Positions 54,228 to 64,000 of a stretch of DNA of 64,000 nt are shown here, one piece after another. This DNA is from Phoebastria nigripes (Eukaryota > Chordata > Aves > Procellariiformes > Diomedeidae): positions 796,804 to 860,803 of the forward strand of contig JAYKAV010001267.1 of the NCBI GenBank assembly GCA_035582835.1, read 5' to 3'. A model generated the notes under the pieces. The model was given only the letters and a program-made list of their open reading frames with translations. It searched no databases and was not told the origin of the DNA. Within the stretch, counting starts at the first letter, position 1. Every line of letters begins with the position of its first letter. The position numbers were made by a program, and so were the translations under genes.

Positions 54228-57200
54228 CCAAACTTTCTGGTTTAAAAAAAGTCCGCTTACATACTTTGACTAAAGTTAAAATGACCTCTGTGTTCAAAAA
54301 CTCTAAACTCCTCCTATCAGGTTTTTTCTTCCTTTTCTTTAGAGAAAAAGAAGCTAAACAGCAGTTCAGGGCAACAACAAAAACTGATGAACTTTGAAAG
54401 TATCTGGATACAATTTAGAGCAAAGCCCAGGACATTTGATTGATCAGCAAAAAACCAAATTGCTTTTCTTTAAGCTTTTAAGTATTTTGTAATTGTCCAC
54501 TAAAAATTTAATATCTAGTAAACTTTGGTTTTCTTGTCCTTCCTACACGTAACTTAGTACTTTATTCTTTGCCACGAATCAGAGGCGTGAATGCAGGCTG
54601 TCCTGCCTCTCTTCCGAGACCAGGTTAGCCAGTGGAGGAGTTGAGGCAAACTGCTGAAGCCATTAGGCTGGAACAGTTGTTATGGAGCAGTTCTCCTGCT
54701 GTGCAGCCTGAAGAGAAGATTTCTTCTTCTCTCCCCTGTGGAGATCCCCAGTGCCCAACCCAGTAACTCAGGATTAGGCATCAGAGAGATTGGCCCCTTA
54801 ATCAGTTTTAACTCTCATCTTGTTATGTTCTTTTTTCTAATCCTTTCAATTTACAGCTTCATTTTGGCCTTTGTGCTGATACTGTACCTCCATCAACTTT
54901 GACTTTGCTAGCAGATTTGATCACAGCTCTAAATCCTTCTCCAGGTCACCAGGATTTAACCCTATTTGTGCACTAGATCTCCCTCAAGGTTACGTGATAG
55001 GCACAATCAGGATGTGAAACAAGTCATTGCACCGGAGAAGGGGCATGTCAGCTCCAACTGGTTTGCGCTAGCAGCTGGGCACTTGGGTCCCCAGTGCCAG
55101 TGGGAGCATGGTAACTGTCCCTTCATCCCTCTGGCCAGCTTCTGAAACCTTCTCTGCCCTCTGCTCCTTCCCACCTCTGCCCTACATCCTCCCCACTGCT
55201 CAACTTGGAGCAGAATCAAACCTAGTAAATTCAAGTGCCTCACACATAGGGGTTAGAAATGCCAGAAATTAACAGTACATAGGAGGAAATAATGTGATGA
55301 TTCCTTACTGATATGGGACAGGAGGGAGAGAGAAAGGGACAAGTGTAAAATAAAATGAACCTATGCATTTTCCACCTACCATACACAAATGTTTACCATA
55401 TGGAATCAAAGAATTTTTAAAAAAACCACTGATATCATTTTATGTGCTTTTTGCTAGTAAAAGGAGTCTAATATCTTTTTACTAGAAAAGGTGCAAGGAA
55501 AAATCGTAAATATGCCAGTCACTTTGTTGTGTATGCTGGTGGAGAAATCTCGCCTTTCCTTCCCAGAAATGGTGTGAAGAACATCTGGAAAAATTGATAA
55601 AAAGACTCTGAAACCTCAAAACCAAAATATACCTCTCCCCTCTTCAACCTCATTTTACACTCAGCTGCACTGGATGGGCCAGATTCAGATCAGAGTCATG
55701 CATATCCTGAGTAAATACGCTGAAGTCAACACATTCATGAAACAAAAATGTGGCTCCAAACATCCAATGCCATTTAACCAGTTGAAAATACAAGACAGTT
55801 TGTTTCAGATAAGATTCATTGTACCTGCTGATGCGAAGGGGCCTTACTGGCACGGTCTCCCTATTCAAGTGGATGTAACTTGAAATGCATCAATGGAGAG
55901 ACAAAGTGCTTTGAAATATAATGAGCCCAAGCTTTGTTTCTCTTGATCTTACTAAAAAAGCTTGCGTCTTCCTCGGGAACCACGAGATCAGGTCCTCAGC
56001 TCATTCATGGGTTTGTTAAGAGAAAAGTTGTCTGTTTTACCATTTCTGCTTCTGCCAGCGCGAGGCTGAGGGCTCTGCTGCTCTCGGCTCCATGCACAGC
56101 CGCAAGCCTGAGTCAGGCTTCCCACATTCTCCTCTTGCTCCTCCCCAGGGACCTGTGCAGCAGGCAAGTCTCCACGCGTACCTGTGTCAGCTCACTGACT
56201 ACCCACCAGGTCACGCAGCTATTGAAATGAGATAGACATCTGCCCTCACCCACCAAATAAAACCGAGGCTAAGATAAATAAGACGGCTTGCTCTCAGGGT
56301 GAGAGCTGGTCATGCGTGTTTCACTAAAGCAACAAAGTTAGATTGGTGAAAAGCACTTAAATGAAAGGGAATCTCCACGAGCAGGTCTCCTTGTTGAAGA
56401 CAGCAGTTCCCCACAGTCTCGCCACTCTGTGTTTTAGGTACGCTGAAAACCAGTATTTGTTTTATGAAATGGAGATGAAAGAAAGAGGTGGCAGCGGGCA
56501 TCTGAAAGCAGCAAGAGTAAAAAGGCATACTGAAAAATGCTGCACAAAAGCACACTGCAGTGCTTCCTTGTCGCTCGCAGCTATACCTCGCTAGTTCTGT
56601 AGTCACTTCCCTTCCTCTTTGTTAAAGACACTGCCTCCCAGATTCCTGAATAATTCAAAGAAATTCTTCCCAATACTTCAGTGATGCAGGCACTTTTCTG
56701 CAGCACCCCAGACAGGCCCTTCAGCTCCTTGTAAAGTACGTAAATCGTGAAAGCTACATTGTTCTTGTATCAAATAATCTTCTAATCCCAGCCACCAACC
56801 GATTAAAAACAGAACAGAAAAACAACCAAAAAGCTACTTTCAAAGGGAGCTCTCTGGCAATTCCGAGACAGAGAAACCCTCTGAAACAGGAAATCTACTG
56901 TCGCAAAGAAGGTGCCGGACAGTTTTGCTTGCTCTCCATTGGTTGGCCAGTGGAGCAATAAAGTGACATGGGTTTCCAAAGTAAAGTTTGCTTTGGTCCC
57001 TAATCAGGCTTCACTCCACCTGAACTCCTGCTGACTTCACCGAGGGGTTAGACAAGTGAAAAGTGAATGCGGACTTGAAGATTTGGCCCTTTATGAGCCA
57101 AGATTTAGTTGTAAACTTATTTAAAGACACAAAAATCTCTGCAGCTGAACTCAATGCCACTTTTGAACCAAACCTGTAGAAAAATTGTTTGTTTTCTTNG

Positions 57201-60200
57201 TGTAAATCTTGCATGTTAACATGATTAGGTCTGCTGGGCAGGTGTCTCCACATGTCCATGTTTGCTTTGGCACATGAGCTGACCCTCTCACCTCTCCAAA
57301 TTCATGTAAATTTAGTGTTAAATCCTGCCCTTTGTTACATGAGAGTGCCAGGGAGACCCTCTCCCTTCCCGCACCAAGGCTTGCTCACATCACAGCTGGG
57401 CTGGAGTCCAGCCCAGCATCAGCGGGTGCCAGGCTGGGGAGGGCAAGTGCAGGTATTCATCTTCCACAAGCAGGCAGGCAAGCATGGCATGGGATCCATC
57501 ACCAGCCCCTTACTACACACTCCCTCCTCTGCTTCTCAAGCTATTTCTGGAGTTGCCAGTTTTCCAGATACTTGTCTCCCCTGATGAAATCCCCTGCTCC
57601 TGGAATCATCTGATTTTGCGATCATCCCAGCTTCCATGAAAAATAAGTTGTTAGCTGTCTGGATGAGATATACGGAGAAATGAGAACATGACCCTTTACA
57701 GCTCAAAACAATACACTTAATCTAATCTCCAAACATCAGTCTCATGTTATTTGCAAGGTTTTTGGGACCCAGCTGTAGTGCTCAGGGTGCTGACGCTCTG
57801 CCCTGCGCAGACCAGACACTCCCTGATCTACCACTTGCCTTGCTGTTTGCTCCCTGCCATTGGTAAGGCAAAAATTTGCACCTGCTTTTTTAGATCGATA
57901 CAAGCAAATTCAATTTTAGAAACTGTTCAAAGGGGCTAAGATTCAGAAGGATGGAGCGAGCACTAGTGAAGACATTTTTTATTAACCTGGTAAAATGTGT
58001 CTAGCAAGAACAGTTGGCAGGGTGAAGACCTTCTAAGACAGGGTATGCATATTTAGGTATCAAGTGGCACATGCAGATCTCCCAGCACTCCTTCCCCAAG
58101 TGCAGTGAGGACCCAGGTGCAATCCTGCTCATATTTTACAGAAATTCAGCTGAGCCACAGCAAATCGTTGGCACCCTGTTGTGCAAGTCTAGATGCACTC
58201 ACTGCTTTCTGGGCTTTGTGAATTGCTTTTTGTTTAGCAGATTAATCCTAAACGTTCAGATCTTGCACCTCATTTTTTGTCTAAGGTCTAGGCAATGATA
58301 ACAGCAATTAGCTCCTTCTCTTATCTGTAATTGGGTGTGATTTTTTGTTGTTTGTTTGTGAAAAACACTGAACAAAAATAGTGTCCACTATGTGGGCCAG
58401 GAAAATAGACCCTGATGACAGCCAGCTTATCTTCCACAGCTGCCTGAACAAACCAACACCTAATGGATATGTTTTCAGGAACACTTCCAACCAAGAGCTA
58501 ACACTGTTACTTGGAGGTGACGGACGGACCCATGCAGTTTTAATGCAGCTCTCCACTCCCCATTAGAAATGAGGAGACTCCGGTTACTTCCCCTGCCTGC
58601 ATAGTGTCACATTGCCAGAAATATCCCAAGAGCAATGGGGCTGCGGGCAGGAGGGGAGAGCAGCGCACATGTCTCAGCACTCGCTTCCACCGGCTTGAAG
58701 GAAACTTTTAAAAAATAAAGAACGTGAACCAGAGAGGCTGTAACTGCAGAAAGTTCCCACTCTGCTTCTTTCCCACCCTCACCCTTCCCTTTGGACAAGC
58801 ACATGATTTCTAGCAGGTGTGAAAGAGCCAGGAGACAAACAAAAGAGATAAAAGAACGACTCTGAAGAGCACTCAGGAGGCCACATCACAAGCACAGCAC
58901 ACCAGCTCCTAGCAGGCAGAGGCACTCTACCATTATCTAGTTCACAGATGGACCACCCAGAAAATCTGGGAGCAATTAGGAAGGAGAACAAACAAATGCN
59001 TAGAAAGAAGGGGGGAGGGAGAACGGGAAGGAGGGCCAGAAGGGATTCCTTACATCATCTCCATGCAAGCGTTTCGAGAATGAAGTGAAGCTATATGGAG
59101 GAGGAATGCAGATGAAAGAGTTTGCAGTGAGAGTGCAATAAAATAAAAGGCTATGAAAACATGTAGCATATGAATGAATTACAACATGGCCATTAAATTT
59201 ACAGAAAGTCAGGACAGCGTGTAAACAGAGAAGAAACCCATCAAGTTCTTGGAGACACATACACGCACACATAAACAGATCAAATGCTAACTGTCTCTCT
59301 CGCTATTAACAGCGCGTCAACCTGGCTTGCAACCCAGAGATTCATCAGGCAAAGAACTGACTCACTCTCCTCTCTGGCTGTCAATAACTGGCACTAAATA
59401 CTGGCAGGAAAACACAAATGCTACAAACCAACACCAATGCAACTTTACACCCTATGCATGGCTAAGAACCACAGCAACTGCCAAGGGGCTCATACTACCA
59501 GAGTTGCATGCCTGGGAACAGCCAGTTTTCTGCTGGCCTGGATTACACTTGCCAGGCATCTAATCACTCTATCAGTCTGCACCTCACAACACCGAGTTAC
59601 ACCTTTCTTGCCTGGGAGGCTGACCTGATTTTGGTACCAAGTGCTTTGGCTCCAACTGACTTCAAGGTGTCTGCTCAGCCCTCTAAAAACAAGGGCCATT
59701 TTTAATTAAATGCCTGATTTCAGGCATCTTTGTTGGTTTTAATTGTGGCATAGAAGGTTGCCTTTGTTGACCAGTGCTGCAAAGTTTGCTTTTTCTTTTT
59801 AAATGATTTGATGTGCAGTTTGTGACTTTTGCAAGTGAGCACAATGTATAAACTGTGTTTTGAAGGATCCAAAAGTCACAGCAGAAAAACAACTCAAAAA
59901 CTGAGCATACCAAGTGTTTTGAAGTGATCTTAATCAATAACACCGTGTTTACTTTGTCTTGGCCTCTGAGAAGCGAACTCTGGTCACTAAGGACATCTTA
60001 TAAACACATTAAAGTTCACACAAGCATTTTTTAAAGCTTTTCAGTTTACTATTATCTTGGTAGACTTACTCCCTGGTAATTTTCCCTAAAAATAGTGCTT
60101 ATTAACTCACAAGTTCAGTTGAAAAATCTACTATCCGCTCGTCTTAGCAGCAGCTACAATATGGCAATTAGTTTACCTTAGAATAGACATCAAAGGCTCA

Positions 60201-60782
60201 AAGGATGACCCTGCCCCAGAAGAACAAAATCTTTTAAAAGCCCCATTCCACTCAGTTTGCTAGTTTATAAGGTTTGCTAAAATCCAGTTTAATGATCATG
60301 TAGTTTCTTAGCAAGTCATGTGGTGCCATATTGTGTAAGAAACAGAAGAGTTAGTTCTAAAACCTTTTTGAACTTGGGGAGCTTTTCCGACCAGCTGATA
60401 CAGAACCACATTCTTGAGATGGTAAATGAAACTGTTGGATGCAAAAGCCTCACTATGATTTTCTTTAGCTTCTTTCAGATGAGACAAAAGTTCCCACACA
60501 ACACATACTCTCCCTTTACAATTAAAGAATCAATAATAGCAATATGTTCAAGTCCATATGGTGTGGATATAAGGGAGAGGCACAACGAGAAACTGAGAAC
60601 CCTGAAAGCAGGGGCCTGTAAGCTGCAGTGGAAAAAAGCAAAAGCATAAAAAAACCCCTTAAGGTGAGACTGAATGAAGTTGTAGGGCACACTGGATTAG
60701 TCCGTTCTCCTTTTAGCTACAGTCTGTCTGTCTTCATATCCTGAGTTGCAGACAGTTCCCTCCCCTGACATCGTTATCAGAT

Positions 60783-60785
<3 letters not shown>

Positions 60786-60815
<30 letters not shown>
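60786..60815. repeat. Poly-T tract (30)
   Basis: T homopolymer about 315 bases downstream, in the sense of ATP8A2 transcription, of the exon at 61130-61234. No associated repeat body was recognised. Confidence 0.85.
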
Positions 60816-60818
<3 letters not shown>

Positions 60819-61129
60819 GACATACAACAAAAGTCCTTTCAAAAACAGTCTGGCCCAGTGGCCAGGTAATAGCACTACATGTTACCAGGCAGGAGACTAA
60901 GCAGCAGTTTCTAATACAGCCTCACAGCAATAATGCAGGAGAAATGAAACTGGAAGGGCTGATTTCAGTGGGGCAACAGACATGTATGAAAAGGAACAGC
61001 AATAAATGAGTAATACAGGATAGAAGCCTTCTTACCCTGTCTGGAATCAGATTTGAATGGTGAATGAGAAATAGGGAAGCGAAAGAACAAGAAGGGTCTG
61101 TTTTAAACATTAGTATAGACTTGCCCCAC

Positions 61130-61234
61130 CTCTTTCCATTACTATCACGAAGCATGGCTTTTCCCAGCTCTCTCGTCTTCATCTCCAACTCCTGAACTTG
61201 CTCCAGCAAAGTTTTACGGTAGGTATGCTTGGCG
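61130..61234 (-). CDS. ATP8A2: ATP8A2 third-from-last coding exon
   Basis: A 105-bp minus-strand exon entered through the acceptor ttttccttgtggtacag and left through GTGGGG. It encodes [20 protein letters not shown] followed by [14 protein letters not shown] and two bases of the next codon. This matches the start of the cytoplasmic tail just after the last transmembrane helix, recalled in mammals as AKHTCKKTLLEEVQELE. The spacing of Leu and Glu suggests a short amphipathic helix. The first base belongs to a codon begun in an upstream exon that is outside the window or not recognised between 61235 and 64000. The donor is weaker than the next one (GTGGGG rather than GTAAGT), but the phase works. 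Confidence 0.94.
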
Positions 61235-62164
61235 CTGTACCACAAGGAAAAGACAAACAGAAAAACAAAACAAAAAAGCCATGTGAACATTTGTTTTGCT
61301 ACAAAGCCCCAGTTTTACCTCTCAGATGAGAGGCACAGGGCTTTCCCTTGAAGGATTTGGGAAATAAGGCACAGTGTGTGCATGTCAATCCAGGTTCACA
61401 ATACCTGGGAAATATTACATAAGAAATGAGAAATCAGAAGGACTTCAAATTCAGCAGAGCTCGACTGCTTCAACACAACACTCAAAATCTAACTAACTAA
61501 GCAGCAAAGCTACGGGACTATGGAGACCTGACACTGCTGCCGTGGGACTGCTCAGGACTGGGGCATTCAGACAAAAGAGCTGGGATTCATTTTTTTCATG
61601 GCAGTAAAACATGATTCCACTCTGTCTTTTGAGCTATGCGTGGTACTGCTCTGAAAACCTGAGAAGAGTCTCAGATAATAATTGACATTCAAACCCCTTT
61701 ATTTTCATTTATCAGTCTCACATGACTTGGAAAGGTACTTCTCTCCCCACTGAGCTTTCAAAGTGACAGTAACGAGACTGGCTATGTCCTATTTTCTCAG
61801 CTTGGGGATTCAAAGAGCAATCCATGTATCACACATGCAACCAAAATTTGGAGAGCAATGTCCCCGACATAGAGACTTGGGCCTTTTTTTCCCAGTTTCA
61901 CCTACCGCTCCAGTGCTATTATACCTAAATTACATTGATATAAGGAGAGAATCTAGTCCCCTCTGTCTTGACATGTACAAGGCAATAATACAAAATGCAG
62001 GGATCTTTCTCCAACGGACAGTTTTCGATCAGCTTCCTCTTTTGTGTCACTTAAAGGAGGCCAAGTGTCGCATAAGAGAATATTGATTTGCACGTGACTG
62101 CACAATAAGCCTGAAAACAAGATGGAGGCAGCTCGGCTGAGACACCACTTGCTTCACAGCATTA

Positions 62165-63090
62165 AAATTAATGTCTTTTTCAATGATCTGGACAAGGGGA
62201 TCAAGTGCACCCTCAGTAAGTTTGCAGACGACACCAAGCTGGGCGGGAGTGTTGATCTGCTCAAGGGTAGGAAGGCTCCACAGAGGGATCTGGACAGGCT
62301 GGATCAATGGGCTGAGGCCAGTTGTATGAGATTCAACAAGGACAAGTGCCAGGTCCTGCACATGGGTCACAACAACCCCATGCAACGCTACAGGCTGGGG
62401 GAAGAGTGGCTGGAAAGCTGCCTGTCGGAAAAGGACCTGGGGGTGTTGGTCGACAGCCAGCTGAATATGAGCCAGCAGTGTGCCCAGGTGGCCAAGAAGG
62501 CCAACGGCATCCTGGCCTGTATCAGAAATAGTGTGGCCAGCAGGAGTAGGGAAGTGATCGTGCCCCTGTACTTGGCACTGGTGAGGCCCCACCTCAAATA
62601 CTGTGTTCAGTTTTGGGCCCCTCACTACAAGAAGGACATTGAGGTGGTGGAGGGTGTCCAAAGAAGGGCAACAAAGCTGGTGAAGGGTCTGGAGCACAAG
62701 TCTTATGAGGAGTGGCTGAGGGAACTGGGGTGGTTTAGCCTGGAGAAAAGGAGGCTGAGGGGAGACCTTATTGCTCTCTACAACTACCTGAAAGGAGGTT
62801 GTAGCGAGGTGGGTGTNNNNNNNNNNNNNNNNNNNNNNNNNNNNNNNNNNNNNNNNNNNNGGAGGTTTAGATTGGACATTAGGAAAAATTTCTTTACTGA
62901 AAGAGTGGTTAAGCATTGGAACAGGCTGCCCAGGGAAGTGGTTGAGTCACCATCCCTGGAGGTATTTAAAAGACGTGTAGATGTGGTGCTTAGGGACATG
63001 GTTTAGTGGTGGACTTGGCAGTGTTAGGTTAACGGTTGGATTTAATGATCTTAAAGGTCTTTTCCAATAATTCTATGATTCTATTATTCT
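62165..63090 (+). mobile_element. CR1 LINE, 5'-truncated, with open reverse-transcriptase C-terminal frame
   Basis: A plus-strand CR1 lying antisense inside an ATP8A2 intron. It starts abruptly at the conserved [19 protein letters not shown] region and ends with the ATTCTATG-type tail (ttctatgattctattattct). The translated frame carries the FADD catalytic motif (62224-62235), [119 protein letters not shown] and [19 protein letters not shown]. It stays open to a stop at about 63006. A 44-base N gap (62817-62860) interrupts it. Compared with the copy at 25 kb it has no visible stop or frameshift, so it is probably younger. It lacks the endonuclease and most of the RT, so it cannot move by itself. 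Confidence 0.95.
62817..62860. other. Assembly gap (44 N) inside the CR1
   Basis: A run of N in the variable linker between the LKGG and [11 protein letters not shown] segments of the CR1 frame. The frame happens to continue across the stated length, but the length may be an estimate. Confidence 0.99.
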
Positions 63091-64000
63091 AAAATAATAT
63101 TCTTCAACTCTAGAGATGGCAAAAATTTCTTTAGAAGTTTTATAAAAATCCTACATGCAGATACTATAATCTTTAACCAGTGATGTAAAACAGTGTCAAA
63201 CTCCCTCTAGCACAAAAATAATAACTGGTGTCTATGTAATTAAAATATAATGAAGATGCATTTTTTTTTAAAAAGCATGATTCTCATCCTTCCTTCCATG
63301 GGGAATAAGAAACGAAGACCACAAAATCTTTGCTGATATTATTTTAGATGACAGTGCCTTGATATTAATACTAGGTTATCCAAGTCCTCTGGTCTTTGTG
63401 TTGCTGAATTAGGCCCCAAATGTCTCAAAATGAGAAGCTAAAATGAAAACTACTTTTCAAAACACATCTGCATTTAAGAGGAAAAAAAGAGAACAACAAA
63501 AGATGAAGCACAGCAAAATCTGGAGGTACAGAGTATCAGGATGTACTTAGACAAGCACCCTATTAAAACAAACCACCAAAGGTGTATGATTTGTAAGGGA
63601 ACACCAACGTACTGTGATGGAAGAAATCAGTAGCAAGGACATTTTTAAAATGCATAACGTTTCAAGAATGTGAGATTACCAATAGCCACACAGAAGTTAG
63701 ATTCAAGTTCCTATAACTAGTTAGGCTAATGATTAGACTGGTCTCCTCTTTGAGGAAGGGAAGCTATAGCGATTAAAATGAGAAAGCTTTGAGCTATTAA
63801 TTCTTCTAATCTTTACAGTTGACTTCACTATCACATTCTTTAATTTTAGTAAATACATTGAAATTTTGACCTTGAACTCATCTTTTACCTTTTAAAGAGG
63901 CTGTACCTACTATTGCAAACTTGAAGACTGAGCATTTAAATTCAAAATTTAACAGAATGGAGCCTGAGCAACAAAGTCCAATTAGTGCAGCACAGCACAA

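Larger units (their letters stand above)
45567..61129 (-). other. ATP8A2: ATP8A2 intron between the 61.1-kb and 45.5-kb exons
   Basis: A 15.6-kb intron with no recognised coding exon. It holds a 40-bp tandem duplication (50189-50268), poly-A at 49799-49818, a large T-rich tract ending in about 51 T (54062-54224), poly-T at 60786-60815, and Ns at 47703, 54173, 57199 and 59000. Candidate conserved noncoding stretches lie near 49,560-49,680 and 59,695-59,945. Open frames in it show no family motif. Confidence 0.85.
61235..64000 (-). other. ATP8A2: ATP8A2 intron (partial), containing a CR1
   Basis: Sequence upstream, in gene sense, of the 61130-61234 exon and running off the right edge. I looked on the minus strand for the exon encoding the last transmembrane helix and did not find it. 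The main content is the plus-strand CR1 at about 62165-63090. The rest is AT-rich and unremarkable. Confidence 0.7.

Overview
This is vertebrate nuclear DNA, almost certainly from a bird. It is AT-rich, its genes are split by introns, and the only clear interspersed repeats are two 5'-truncated CR1 LINEs carrying the avian-type ATTCTATG octamer tail. There are no bacterial operons, CRISPR arrays or phage-like genes. Seventeen isolated single-N bases and two longer N gaps (15191-15470 and 62817-62860) show it is draft assembly.

Layout. (1) 1-~4420: 3' end of NUP58 (NUPL1) on the + strand: the end of its last intron, the final coding exon (2319-2488) and a 3' UTR of about 1.9 kb with polyadenylation signals. 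(2) ~4421-14880: about 10.5 kb of intergenic DNA in which I recognise no gene. (3) 14880-~21200: the complete two-exon gene SHISA2 on the + strand. It has a CpG-island promoter interrupted by the 280-base gap, exon 1 (signal peptide and cysteine-rich domain), a 2.07-kb intron, exon 2 (membrane segment and cytoplasmic tail) and a long 3' UTR. The obvious ATG is out of frame with the conserved protein. (4) ~21200-29700: intergenic, with a decayed minus-strand CR1 at 25061-~26005. (5) ~29700-64000: 3' end of ATP8A2 on the - strand. The last three coding exons (61130-61234, 45475-45566, 36958-37055) join in phase to give the autoinhibitory C-terminal tail of this phospholipid flippase. They are followed by a probable multi-kilobase 3' UTR. 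The introns hold a plus-strand CR1 at ~62165-63090, homopolymer tracts, a 40-bp tandem duplication and a few stretches that look like candidate conserved noncoding elements.

The three genes are not functionally linked: a nuclear-pore FG protein, an ER-resident Wnt/FGF-receptor modulator and a P4-ATPase. The interest lies in order and orientation. From memory, human chr13q12 reads NUP58(+), ATP8A2(+), SHISA2(-). Here it reads NUP58(+), SHISA2(+), ATP8A2(-), as if the ATP8A2-SHISA2 block were inverted. I see no convincing undescribed system. The best leads are this rearrangement, the SHISA2 start-codon frame problem and several untested noncoding elements.
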